64,000 nt of DNA from QFNR01 sp043842855 (GTDB taxonomy: Bacteria; Pseudomonadota; Gammaproteobacteria; Burkholderiales; Neisseriaceae): the NCBI GenBank assembly GCA_043842855.1, contig JBBPJF010000001.1, forward strand, positions 380,042-444,041. The letters are read 5' to 3'. Shown in pieces: positions 56,049-64,000 of this stretch. Every line of letters starts with the position of its first letter. The first letter of the stretch is position 1. The notes beneath the pieces were generated by a model. That model did no database searches. It was given only the letters and a program-made list of their open reading frames with translations, and was not told the origin of the DNA. Position numbers and translations under genes: made by a program.

Positions 56049-57959
56049 ATGAAAGTAATTAACGCAGAAAATATGGCACTAGCTTTGGGACACCACGACT
56101 TATTGCACAAAGCTTCTTTTAGTCTTGCATCTCAAGAGAAAGTAGGCCTAATTGGGCGCAATGGGACAGGAAAATCTTCTCTATTAAGGGTACTGGCAGG
56201 AAAATTAAACTTAGATAATGGCACTGTACAAATTCAGAGAGGTACCCGAATAACCTACGTTAGCCAATTACCTGAATTAAATCCTGATTCTACGATATCA
56301 GAGATAGTGGCCGAAGGCCTGGGAAAGGCACAAGCTCTAATTAATGCTTATCATCAGCAAAGCTCTATTTTAGCTAAGGATCCTAGTAATTTAGAAATTT
56401 TAAAAAACCTCCATCAGCTACAACTTGAACTAGAAACACAGCATGGCTGGGCCTTAGAATCCTTAACTCGGGAAGCTTTAGAACATACTCGAATTCCCCC
56501 CAGCCAATTTATCCGAAATCTTTCTGGTGGACAAAAAAAACAAGTACAGCTGGCTCAAGCATGGGTACAAAAACCTGATCTCTTACTGTTGGATGAGCCT
56601 ACCAATCACCTAGATATTGATTCTATCTATTGGTTAGAAAATCTTTTGCTTAAGTTCAAAGGTAGTCTTATAGTTGTTACTCATGACCGCCAATTTTTAG
56701 ATAATGTAGTAGATCGCATCGTTGAACTAGATCGTGGACTACTCATTAGTTACCCAGGTAATTTTCAGTACTATCAAGCGAAGAAAAAACTTGCTTTAGA
56801 AACGGAAATCAAACATCAGAGGCAATTTGATAAATTTCATGCCCAGGAAGAAGCTTGGATTAGAAAAGGAATTGAAGCAAGGCGAACGCGAAATGAAGGC
56901 CGCGTCAAGCGCCTAGAAGCTTTGAGAAAAGAACGTCAAAGTCGCCGTGAGGTTGTTGGTAACGTTGCGTTTTCCTCAAATAGTGCGCCTAAAAGTGGAA
57001 AGCTAGTCATTGAATTCAACGAAGTAAGCTTTTACTATCCTAACCAGTCACCTATCATTGAGCGATACAGTGGTATTGTTCAACGAGGTGACAAAATTGG
57101 TCTCGTTGGTCCAAATGGTTGTGGTAAAACTACCTTTATTAAATTAATTTTAGGAGAGCTAGAACCTAAAGCAGGATTTATTAAACGGGGGAGTCTACAA
57201 AAAATAGCTTATGTAGATCAGTTCAGAAGTTCCTTAAGAGATAGTGACACTCTATTCGAAGCTATTGGAGAAGGTAAAGAAAATTTAGTGGTTAATGGTA
57301 AAGAAAGACATGTGATTGGCTATTTACAAGATTTCCTTTTCCCTCCTGCTCGAATTAATAGTCCGGTTGCTTCCCTTTCAGGCGGAGAAAAAAATCGTCT
57401 TTTATTAGCAAAATTATTTACTCAACCTGCCAATATTCTTATTCTAGATGAGCCTACCAATGACTTAGATATTGAAACTCAGGAACTGTTAGAGCAATTA
57501 CTGAAGACTTTCTCTGGTACTGTATTCCTAGTTAGCCATGATAGAACTTTTTTAAACAATGTTATTACACAGACTATTGGGTTTGAGGGTAACGGCCAGC
57601 TTATTAATTACGTTGGAAATTACCAAAATTATCGACTCAAACAGCAAAAAAATTTAGCTCCTAGCCTATCTAATAATAAATTTTCTAAATTGCCCTTCCA
57701 CCCTAGAACTCCTTCAAAACAAACCATAACTTTCAAGGAAAAACAGGAATTAGCATCCCTTCCTCAGGAAATTGAAAAGCTTGAAAGGGAACAAAATACC
57801 CTGAACCTACAGCTGCTACAGCCTGAAATCTTTAAAACACAACCTTTAGAAGCTCGACAGTGGCAAAAAAGAACTGAAGAAATAGAGTTACTTCTCACAG
57901 AAAAGCTAAGTCGCTGGGATTTCCTAGAAAAAAAACAGGATAACAAAAAAGAACGCTGA
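56049..57959 (+). CDS. uup: ABC-F ATPase, Uup-type
   Basis: The 636-residue cytoplasmic protein has two ABC domains without membrane segments. The first has Walker A GRNGTGKSS and signature LSGGQKKQVQLAQ with Walker B LLLLDEPTNHLD; the second has GPNGCGKTT, LSGGEKNRLLLAK and LILDEPTNDLD. The linker region (about 245-310) is Arg/Lys/Glu-rich and the C-terminal about 80 residues form a coiled coil (EIEKLEREQNTLNLQL), as in Uup. ABC-F proteins act on translating or assembling ribosomes; Uup also affects transposon excision. It is 12 bases after phoH. Confidence 0.92.
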   Translation: MKVINAENMALALGHHDLLHKASFSLASQEKVGLIGRNGTGKSSLLRVLAGKLNLDNGTVQIQRGTRITYVSQLPELNPDSTISEIVAEGLGKAQALINAYHQQSSILAKDPSNLEILKNLHQLQLELETQHGWALESLTREALEHTRIPPSQFIRNLSGGQKKQVQLAQAWVQKPDLLLLDEPTNHLDIDSIYWLENLLLKFKGSLIVVTHDRQFLDNVVDRIVELDRGLLISYPGNFQYYQAKKKLALETEIKHQRQFDKFHAQEEAWIRKGIEARRTRNEGRVKRLEALRKERQSRREVVGNVAFSSNSAPKSGKLVIEFNEVSFYYPNQSPIIERYSGIVQRGDKIGLVGPNGCGKTTFIKLILGELEPKAGFIKRGSLQKIAYVDQFRSSLRDSDTLFEAIGEGKENLVVNGKERHVIGYLQDFLFPPARINSPVASLSGGEKNRLLLAKLFTQPANILILDEPTNDLDIETQELLEQLLKTFSGTVFLVSHDRTFLNNVITQTIGFEGNGQLINYVGNYQNYRLKQQKNLAPSLSNNKFSKLPFHPRTPSKQTITFKEKQELASLPQEIEKLEREQNTLNLQLLQPEIFKTQPLEARQWQKRTEEIELLLTEKLSRWDFLEKKQDNKKER

Positions 57960-58321
57960 AAAAATCATCTGAGACTTTCTTCACCACGCCCTTCATCAAA
58001 GAAAAACACAGGGGAAGTAACCGAAGCTAAGCGCCAATAACCCAACAACGCGCCCAGATCCTATGCCTGCCCCTGCAAAAAGTGGAGAAGCAACAAACTC
58101 AAAACAGGGGATTATTTTTCAGTCTGTCACCCCTCCTTTGGCCGTTAGAAGAAAATGCAAAAGGGTAAACTATTTTCTAAACTTCTAAACGTCCTCACAC
58201 CGGGTAACGATGTGAACCTGGGAGAAAACCCCTCCCTAAAGTTGACAGCATTGTAACATAAAATAGTTATTAAGTAGTTAATATTTGCTAGTTACCAATA
58301 TTTAATGTCTATTCTCTGTTT
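57960..58321. other. 362-bp spacer between convergent uup and ygjP-like genes
   Basis: No coding sequence, RNA gene or clear terminator seen. A TTGACA-like box near 58,240 has no gene downstream on that strand and is probably chance. Confidence 0.45.
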
Positions 58322-59059
58322 TTAGTAACATCCGTATAAATGATAAATTTGGGTCTGCAGTTCTTGTTTACACTCTTTCCAGTCCGGTAATACTTGACAC
58401 AAAAGCTGATAAAATCTTGGCCCATGATTAGCTTCCTTTAAGTGACATAGCTCATGTAAGATCACGTAATCAATTAAATGGGGTACTAATTTAATTAAAT
58501 GTATGTTTAGTGTTATTGTCCCATCGGTACTGCAGTTCCCCCATTGACCTTTCATCTTTCTTACCCGCACATTGGGAGTGATCTTTGTCCAAGTGGCTTT
58601 CTCCAGCAGTACTGTCAATCTAGCTTTAAAATAACCTTGAGCTGTAGAGCGATACCAATTTTCTATCTTTTTTTGTAAACTTCCCCGTTTTAGCCAGCGT
58701 TCCCCAACATAAATACCATCTTCTTTAAGATGGAAACTAACTAATTTTTTGGGCACTATTTTAAGCTCATAGGTATTTCCTAAATAAAATAAAGGCTCAC
58801 TGTGTAAATATCTGAGAGGCTTTCTTACACCGACTATAGCTTGGTACTTAAGTAATTGTTTCTGAATCCAGAAAACATTCTCCTGTAGGATTTTTTTTGC
58901 AAAAGTTTCGGTAACCGCTAAACCCGCATATACCTGCAGATTTCCCTGTGGATCGAAAGAAATAGCCAGAGAATCCCTGCGCCGTTTTGAACTATATTTT
59001 AAAAAACAGGGGATATTGCTTCCAAAAACTTCTAAATAGCCTAAATCTTTAGCTACCAT
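58322..59059 (-). CDS. M48/DUF45 zinc metallohydrolase, YgjP type
   Basis: The 245-residue protein has the zinc motif HELCHLKEANHGPRFYQLL near the C-terminus: HExxH followed by the third His 6-7 residues later, exactly the YgjP/WLM-like pattern (often annotated UTP pyrophosphatase or metalloprotease). The N-terminal half is beta-rich with the RRRDSLAISFDPQG segment. The upstream MKGQWGNCSTDGTITLN is also conserved. The start overlaps the folP end by 11 bases, so the two are likely coupled. Biochemical role uncertain. Confidence 0.88.
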   Translation of the reverse strand: MVAKDLGYLEVFGSNIPCFLKYSSKRRRDSLAISFDPQGNLQVYAGLAVTETFAKKILQENVFWIQKQLLKYQAIVGVRKPLRYLHSEPLFYLGNTYELKIVPKKLVSFHLKEDGIYVGERWLKRGSLQKKIENWYRSTAQGYFKARLTVLLEKATWTKITPNVRVRKMKGQWGNCSTDGTITLNIHLIKLVPHLIDYVILHELCHLKEANHGPRFYQLLCQVLPDWKECKQELQTQIYHLYGCY

Positions 59060-59888
59060 TAATTGCCCGATAAGTTAATAACCCCTGGCGCGTTTGCCTG
59101 ACATTGTGCGTCCTAATAATGGAAGCTCCCCGGCGTACTCCTTCAATTTCAGCCACTACTCCTGAACCAATTCTCTGCTGGGGTTCTTTTTCCCCTGCTA
59201 TTGACTCAAACATTCTTTTTCTGGAAAGACCGATAACCACTGGCCGCCCAATACTCTTGTTAAATTGAGCTAGGTTTCGAAGTAAACTTAGATTATGCTC
59301 CAAGGTTTTTCCAAAACCAAAGCCTGGGTCCACTAACAATCTTTGTTTTTGAATGCCTTCTTCTACACAGACCGCAATACGGTCATGCAAGAATTGTATG
59401 ACTTCCTCTACCACCTGCCCATATACAGGTTTCTCCTGCATACTTTGAGGATTACCTTGCATATGCATCAGAACGATTGCCACGGAAGGAGCCTGCCGAA
59501 GGACCTTGATTGAGTTCTCACCTCTCAAGGCTTCAACATCATTCACTATGTCAACTACACCGCTGTCTAATGCTTGTTGCATGATCCAACTTTTCCTAGT
59601 ATCTAGCGAAATGGGTAACTGCCACCTTCTTATTTCCCCTAAAACTTCTTTAATACGTTTCCATTCCTGCTTTTCTGGAATACATACAGCCCCAGGTCGA
59701 GTAGACTCACCTCCTACATCTAAAATATCCGCACCATCCTCTACTAGTTTTTCAGCATGCCGTAGTGCAGTGGTTGTATTAAAGGAATAACAACCCCCAT
59801 CGGAAAAAGAATCCGGGGTTAAATTAACTATTCCCATGATTTTAGGAATTGTTAAGTCTAAAAAAAATCTACCACATTGGATTTTCAC
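59049..59888 (-). CDS. folP: Dihydropteroate synthase
   Basis: FolP joins pterin pyrophosphate and p-aminobenzoate, the sulfonamide target. The 279-residue TIM barrel has GIVNLTPDSFSDGG near 18-31, ILDVGGESTRPGA, SLDTRKSWIMQ (usually D-T-x-K/R), NDVEALRG, LLVDPGFGFGKT and RTHNVRQT. All usual pterin contacts are visible. ftsH and glmM, typical neighbours, are absent. Confidence 0.96.
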   Translation of the reverse strand: MKIQCGRFFLDLTIPKIMGIVNLTPDSFSDGGCYSFNTTTALRHAEKLVEDGADILDVGGESTRPGAVCIPEKQEWKRIKEVLGEIRRWQLPISLDTRKSWIMQQALDSGVVDIVNDVEALRGENSIKVLRQAPSVAIVLMHMQGNPQSMQEKPVYGQVVEEVIQFLHDRIAVCVEEGIQKQRLLVDPGFGFGKTLEHNLSLLRNLAQFNKSIGRPVVIGLSRKRMFESIAGEKEPQQRIGSGVVAEIEGVRRGASIIRTHNVRQTRQGLLTYRAINGS

Positions 59889-59937
59889 AAGCTAAAAACT
59901 CTGTTCATAGCATCTTAATAAAAAAGCCTTGTCCTAC

Positions 59938-60642
59938 TTAGTTCAGGGCCCAAAATATTTGTTTAATTGCCTCTGTCTTTTCAAGCTCTTGTACTAAAGC
60001 TTCAATTTTATCGACTTGCGCCCGATCAACATTCAGACGCAAACTGATTTCTACCTCCTTTTTGCCAAAAGGCTGAATATCAAAATGCTCCATAAAAATA
60101 TCATATTGGCTACATAACTCTTGTACCAGTACTAAAATTTCCTTTTGCTGCCTGCTATGAGTCATTAGATTCAGATCTATACCAATACCAAACGAGAAAA
60201 TACTAGGCCGACCCTGGATATAATTAACTAAAGGACGCAGTATTGTATTGGCAGATAAAACAAAAAAACAAGCGACGAGGGCTTCCGAATAACATCCAGC
60301 TCCACAACACGCCCCAATACCCGCTGCTCCCCATAACGTAGCTGCTGTATTCACACCATGCACGCTACCTTCATCTCTAAGGATCACCCCAGCACCTAGA
60401 AAACCAATACCTGAAACAACATACGAGACTACTCGTGCTATGCCTTCAGTACCAAAGTGAGTACTCATGTTAACAAATATGGCAGCCCCTAGGCAGACCA
60501 ATACGTTTGTTCTAATTCCAGCAGTACGATGTCGGTACTGGCGTTCAAGACCAATCAAACTACCTAGAAAAAAGGCTAGTCCTAAATTCAGAAATGTAGA
60601 CCCTATACCGGTATTGAAAAACCCATTCAGAGCCGTCCACAT
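59938..60642 (-). CDS. MgtC/SapB-family membrane protein
   Basis: The 234-residue protein has the N-terminal MgtC core with four to five membrane segments (FLGSLIGLERQYRHRTAGIRTNVLVCLGAA is the family signature, split here; then GIGFLGAGVILRD and GVNTAATLWGAAGIGACCGAG) and a C-terminal soluble ACT-like domain (about 150-234). MgtC proteins help survival at low Mg2+ or inside macrophages by acting on ATP synthase or transporters, so it is a possible host-adaptation gene. Stand-alone. Confidence 0.9.
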   Translation of the reverse strand: MWTALNGFFNTGIGSTFLNLGLAFFLGSLIGLERQYRHRTAGIRTNVLVCLGAAIFVNMSTHFGTEGIARVVSYVVSGIGFLGAGVILRDEGSVHGVNTAATLWGAAGIGACCGAGCYSEALVACFFVLSANTILRPLVNYIQGRPSIFSFGIGIDLNLMTHSRQQKEILVLVQELCSQYDIFMEHFDIQPFGKKEVEISLRLNVDRAQVDKIEALVQELEKTEAIKQIFWALN

Positions 60643-60787
60643 GCCTTCCCCACTCCTTATGTAGCGATAAGATGTGTCTTTCCCAACAACTACTGAGTAT
60701 AATTCATTTGCCCATTAGTTAGAGGAACCCCCTATTTTTCTACACACCTTACCCTGTTCCAATTTTAATTTCTCGCTAAATTTATAC

Positions 60788-62173
60788 TTAACTCCACTGA
60801 CGTTTAGCGTGCTTGAGCGCAGTCTCCAAACCTTCTTCAATGACGGGGTGATAAAAAGGCATATCCAGCATTTGGTTGATAGTCAGGCCACTTTGCTTTG
60901 ACCAAGCTAGTAAATGGCCAAGATGCTCTGCGTCGGGGCCCACTCCCTCTGCGCCTATCAAACGTCTACTTGTACGATCGAAATAAACTCTCAAGGTTCC
61001 TTGATTTACCTGCATAATTCTAGACCGACCTTGATTTTCAAATTCCACCTCTCCAATTATTGTTTCTTGCAAATTTAAATCACGATAAAGATCCCCTACC
61101 GTAATTATCTGTGGCTCTGAAAAAATAATACCCAATGGTACTCTAATTAGGCCCTTTTCAATCTTGGGATATTTTGCAGCATTGCTTCCAGCTATCGCAC
61201 CCTGTTCTGAAGCAATATGTTTCAATGGCAGAATTCCGGATGCATCCCCGGCAATGAAAATATGTGGCACACTAGTCTGCATAGTGTAGGGATCTGCTAC
61301 TATAGGCACGCCTCGTTCGTTAACCGCTACCCCCGTTTTTTCTAATGACATTTTATCTATATTAGGAATCCTACCGGCTACAGCAAGTATAAGATCTACG
61401 TGATCGCTGTATACTTTTCCTCCTTCGCTGTACTCTACCCGCACGCCTTCACCTTCTAAACTAAACTTTGGCTCGGTTTTAAAGTGAAGCTCCAAATCAT
61501 GCGCAAAAATAGACCTAGCCTTTTGAACTACTTTAGGATCAGAAAGGAAAGCAATATGCTCACTGTGACTAAATAGGTGTGTTTTGACACCTAGATGAGC
61601 CAGAGCCTGCCCCAGTTCCAAACCTATGGCGCCAGTACCCACTACTGCAATACTTTTAGGCAAATCATTCCAATGAAATACCTTCTCACTGCTCTGCAAC
61701 TTGCAGCCCAATTTTTTCCACTCAGGTAATATTCTTGGCCTAGAACCTGTCGCAAGGATAAAAGTCTTACCCTCCACACGAGTTTCTCCATTGACCAAAA
61801 CTGTATTAGCATCAATAAATTCAGCCCAACCATTAAGTATATGCTCTGCTCCATAAGATTTTATAGTCTCTAGAACGAAGCCTACGAAGCGGTCACGCTC
61901 CGTTTTCAGCCTATTCATCACCGCCTGACCGTTGACTTTGATTCGACCATCTATTTCTATCCCCAAAGTTTTGAACTTGCGCGTATCTTGCACTGCCCTA
62001 GCCGCTGCTACTAAAAGTTTAGACGGCATACACCCGGCTCGAGCACAGGTTGTGCCCCACTGCACTCCTTCTATGATCAAAATACTATCCGTATGACGTC
62101 GGGCGGCACGGTAAGCAGACATGCCCGCCGATCCCCCGCCGATGATAACTACATCTGCCTTCAATGTTTTCAT
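60788..62173 (-). CDS. Dihydrolipoyl dehydrogenase homologue (class I pyridine nucleotide-disulfide oxidoreductase)
   Basis: The 461-residue protein has FAD-binding VVIIGGGSAGMSAYRAAR at 10-27, a redox-active Cys pair spaced like Lpd (TTCARAGCMPSK, C-x4-C), the NAD(P)-binding AVVGTGAIGLELGQALA near 175, and IFIAGDASG. The C-terminal catalytic His is in FYHPVIEEGLETAL, keeping the His and Glu of the active site. The HPxxxE order is less standard than Lpd's HAHPT, so it may reduce a substrate other than protein-bound lipoate. It is downstream of the Prx5-glutaredoxin gene and may feed it reducing power (inference). Confidence 0.85.
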   Translation of the reverse strand: MKTLKADVVIIGGGSAGMSAYRAARRHTDSILIIEGVQWGTTCARAGCMPSKLLVAAARAVQDTRKFKTLGIEIDGRIKVNGQAVMNRLKTERDRFVGFVLETIKSYGAEHILNGWAEFIDANTVLVNGETRVEGKTFILATGSRPRILPEWKKLGCKLQSSEKVFHWNDLPKSIAVVGTGAIGLELGQALAHLGVKTHLFSHSEHIAFLSDPKVVQKARSIFAHDLELHFKTEPKFSLEGEGVRVEYSEGGKVYSDHVDLILAVAGRIPNIDKMSLEKTGVAVNERGVPIVADPYTMQTSVPHIFIAGDASGILPLKHIASEQGAIAGSNAAKYPKIEKGLIRVPLGIIFSEPQIITVGDLYRDLNLQETIIGEVEFENQGRSRIMQVNQGTLRVYFDRTSRRLIGAEGVGPDAEHLGHLLAWSKQSGLTINQMLDMPFYHPVIEEGLETALKHAKRQWS

Positions 62174-62193
62174 AATTTAATAGCTTCCTAAGT

Positions 62194-62223
62194 AAACCAG
62201 TTAATAAGTCTATTAACTGGTTT
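62194..62223 (-). terminator. 13-bp perfect hairpin between the Prx-Grx and Lpd-like genes
   Basis: AAACCAGTTAATA at 62194-62206 is the exact reverse complement of 62211-62223, with a 4-base loop AGTC. It lies 13 bases after the stop of the peroxiredoxin gene and about 20 bases before the Lpd-like start. Few T follow it, so it may attenuate or protect the upstream mRNA. Confidence 0.5.
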
Positions 62224-62236
62224 GTTACGGATAGAT

Positions 62237-62977
62237 TTATTTTTTATTCTTCTCCAAATATTTCTCTAATTCTTCACTGCCTCCTATGTATTCTCCTCCG
62301 ATAAACACTTGAGGTGCACTAGTTTTACCTGTAATGGCACGAATAGAAACTACAGTAGCCCCCTGTCCCAAAATAATTTCTTCATACTGATAACCGTGTT
62401 CACTCAATAACTTCTTAGCCTTGGCACAGAAAGGACAACCCGGCTTTGCAAATAAAGTTACTGACACCTCTCCTTCATAGCCAGGCTTGATATATTTCAT
62501 CATCGTGTCTGCATCAGAGACTCGGAAAGGATCGCCGGGTTCATCAGGTTCAATAAACATTTTCTCAATTACCCCATCATTTACAAGCATTGAGTAACGC
62601 CACGACCGCACTCCAAATCCCAAATCCTCTTTTAGGACATCCATGCCCATTCCTTTAGTAAATTCTGCATTCCCATCCGGTAAGAAGATTATGTTTGTCG
62701 CTTTCTCTTGCCTTTGCCATTCATTCATAACAAATGTATCATTTACGGATAAGCATACCACGCTGTCTACGCCGTTCTTTCTAAAACTCTGGTATAACTC
62801 GTTATAACGAGGTAAATGACTGGAGGAACAAGTGGGTGTAAAAGCTCCTGGCAAAGCGAAAAGAACTACTTTTTTACCTTTAAATATTTCATCTGTAGTT
62901 ACATCTACCCACTGGTCGTCCTTACGAGTATGAAAGGTAACTTGTGGGACTTTCTGCCCTTCTCTATTCTTAAACAT
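62237..62977 (-). CDS. Hybrid peroxiredoxin-glutaredoxin (Prx5-Grx)
   Basis: The 246-residue protein fuses a Prx5-type peroxiredoxin (about 1-165; peroxidatic Cys in PGAFTPTCSSSHLP near residue 50) to a glutaredoxin (about 172-246; dithiol CPFC in AKPGCPFCAKAKKLL, TSAPQVFIGG and GGSEEL). Such hybrids reduce peroxides with glutathione through the attached Grx and are known from Haemophilus and Neisseria. It precedes the Lpd-like flavoprotein; I recall the same pair in Neisseria but have not verified it. Confidence 0.93.
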   Translation of the reverse strand: MFKNREGQKVPQVTFHTRKDDQWVDVTTDEIFKGKKVVLFALPGAFTPTCSSSHLPRYNELYQSFRKNGVDSVVCLSVNDTFVMNEWQRQEKATNIIFLPDGNAEFTKGMGMDVLKEDLGFGVRSWRYSMLVNDGVIEKMFIEPDEPGDPFRVSDADTMMKYIKPGYEGEVSVTLFAKPGCPFCAKAKKLLSEHGYQYEEIILGQGATVVSIRAITGKTSAPQVFIGGEYIGGSEELEKYLEKNKK

Positions 62978-63268
62978 ATATTCTCCTTAGATTTAAAAAT
63001 TTAACACAACAACCGACTCATTATAGCGCATCTCTTCTATTTTTTTAGAACCCTGCCAATAGCAAGCTGTGCTCGTACAATTAACTCTGGTAGAAGATAA
63101 CCTGCAGACTTCAATAGGTTTTTTCCTCTGCTTAGTGCTAACTATTGTACTACTTTAGTTCTCTGAGTCGCTTAAGTAAAAAAGCTTACCTCAAACGGTG
63201 ATCTAGATAGGTCCCATTTAACCAATGAAACCTTTATGTTATCATTCGGCTTCGCAGTAGTTTAGGTT

Positions 63269-63354
63269 GCGCGAGTGGTGGAATGGTAGACGCGCTGGCT
63301 TCAGGTGCCAGTGTCCTTTGGGACGTGGGGGTTCAAGTCCCCCTTCGCGCACCA
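63269..63354 (+). tRNA. tRNA-Leu (anticodon CAG)
   Basis: This class II tRNA of 86 bases has an encoded CCA. The acceptor stem GCGCGAG pairs with TTCGCGC (one G-T pair at the base), followed by discriminator A and CCA at 63352-63354. The anticodon arm CTGGC / GCCAG encloses loop TTCAGGT, giving CAG (reads CUG). A variable arm (TGTCCTTTGGGACG) and the T-arm GTTCAAGTC are present. Confidence 0.96.
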
Positions 63355-63922
63355 AATTTCGGCCGAACTCATCAAGCGTAGAGCCTAAAGATAATTTTTC
63401 AACAGTTGAAGCTACTGTCCTTAACTGCTCTCTTCGCTAGTTTTGCCTAGATGCTGTTTGCTTGATTTTATTTTCCAGCGATGCTAGAACAAAACGCTGC
63501 CGTTTTCAAAATCTTTGGCCTTTAAAAGATAGTTGACCTCTTGTAGATATCACCAAAAATGAAAGTATTTGACTAGATTATAGGCATCAAGAAGCACGCT
63601 AGGCCCTAGCCTCATATGAAAAACCATCCGAAAAATAAACTGCCATGGGCTAGTTTTAAAATGGAAGCATATAATTGTCGGAAACTAAGAGCTAACTTAT
63701 TTATTTGCAAGTTATACCCCTATTCCTTTCGACTTTACCCCTTAAGCACAGACATACTAGAGTACTTTGGATATATTTGGCGATAAATTAGGTGGTCTCT
63801 ACGCTTACATTTTTATCCTTCTCTAAACTTTGCTGCAGCACGCCCATCTCTAATCAATGTCTTTGGAACCTTACCCAAAAAAGCAGGCCCCCTAGGGGGC
63901 CTTAGTGAAAGGATAAGAGATA
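63355..63922. other. 568-bp spacer after tRNA-Leu
   Basis: No gene, RNA or integrase remnant recognised next to the tRNA, so no sign of an integrated element at this side. The right end holds the terminator of the partial barrel gene (63877-63902). Confidence 0.5.
63877..63902 (-). terminator. Terminator of the partial beta-barrel gene
   Basis: AGGCCCCCTAGGGGGCCT at 63885-63902 is a perfect 18-base palindrome. On the minus strand it is followed within 2 bases by six T (A run at 63877-63882). It lies about 20 bases beyond the stop of the minus-strand gene at the right edge. Confidence 0.75.
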
Positions 63923-64000
63923 CTATTTAAAGGTCTTACGTACTCCCAGTGAACCATTCAGTTGAGTAAACTTGCTAGTACCGTAGTTGTAATTCAAACT
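63923..64000 (-). CDS. C-terminal end of a beta-barrel outer-membrane protein (cut by window edge)
   Basis: Twenty-five codons and a stop (TAG at 63925-63923) read SLNYNYGTSKFTQLNGSLGV and then RKTFK. Alternating polar and aromatic or hydrophobic residues and the near-terminal Phe are those of the last strand of an autotransporter or porin barrel. An autotransporter is suggested by similarity in style to the giant one in this window; the rest lies outside. Confidence 0.6.
   Translation of the reverse strand, partial: SLNYNYGTSKFTQLNGSLGVRKTFK

Noticed and set aside
63269..64000. Genomic island integrated at tRNA-Leu
   Set aside because: No integrase gene and no repeat of the tRNA 3' end was seen in the window.

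Overview
The window comes from a Gram-negative proteobacterium. It carries LPS genes (lpxD, fabZ, lpxA), bamA, autotransporter-type outer-membrane proteins, an ETF:ubiquinone oxidoreductase and an Isc-type ferredoxin. The style of LpxA, the Prx5-glutaredoxin hybrid beside a dihydrolipoyl-dehydrogenase homologue, and the HerA-like DUF853 ATPase lean towards a betaproteobacterium, but this is inference from protein character and not a placement. The DNA is AT-leaning. Several spacers of 0.4-1.5 kb hold no recognisable gene, and usual members are missing from conserved clusters, which suggests a host-associated or shrinking genome. Two 100-N runs show that this is a scaffold of draft contigs.

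Layout. 1-6 kb: 5' part of an EmrA/HlyD-type membrane-fusion protein (-), then rsmA, xerD and a universal stress protein (+), asparaginase (-), and a LytTR response regulator overlapping obgE (+). 6-11.4 kb: cysS (+) converging on dnaE (-). 11.4-22.9 kb: a long minus-strand block, transcribed rpsB-tsf, pyrH-frr-uppS-cdsA-dxr, bamA, lpxD-fabZ-lpxA, dnaE. This is the classic translation / isoprenoid / envelope cluster, but rseP, skp, lpxB and rnhB are absent from their usual places. 23-25.5 kb: panC, a LysE/RhtB exporter and a lipase-like hydrolase.

25.7-35.0 kb is the standout: one minus-strand gene for a giant autotransporter. It has a GTG start with a good Shine-Dalgarno, a signal peptide, more than 2,200 residues of Ser/Leu/Pro/Ala-rich sequence with three different tandem-repeat arrays, a GDSL (SGNH) esterase domain and a C-terminal beta-barrel ending in Phe. 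Both assembly gaps lie inside repeat arrays. The gap lengths predicted from the repeat periods are exactly those that restore one reading frame, so the gene is probably intact and at least about 3,089 codons long.

35.2-38.3 kb: ETF-QO and a D-2-hydroxyacid dehydrogenase-like flavoprotein, probably one electron-transfer route to ubiquinone. 38.3-39.8 kb: a large spacer without recognisable genes. 39.8-51.3 kb (all -): META-domain lipoprotein, glmU-glmS, guaA, smpB, a Pta with a degenerate N-terminus, a TetR regulator with a HerA-like ATPase, and murB. 51.5-58 kb (mostly +): ribA, an MFS transporter, a small membrane protein overlapping fdx, pdxH (-), phoH and an ABC-F ATPase. 58.3-63 kb (-): YgjP-type metallohydrolase, folP, an MgtC-family protein, and a peroxiredoxin-glutaredoxin hybrid upstream of an Lpd-like flavoprotein. 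63.3 kb: tRNA-Leu(CAG). At the right edge is the last 25 codons of another beta-barrel protein (-), followed by its terminator.
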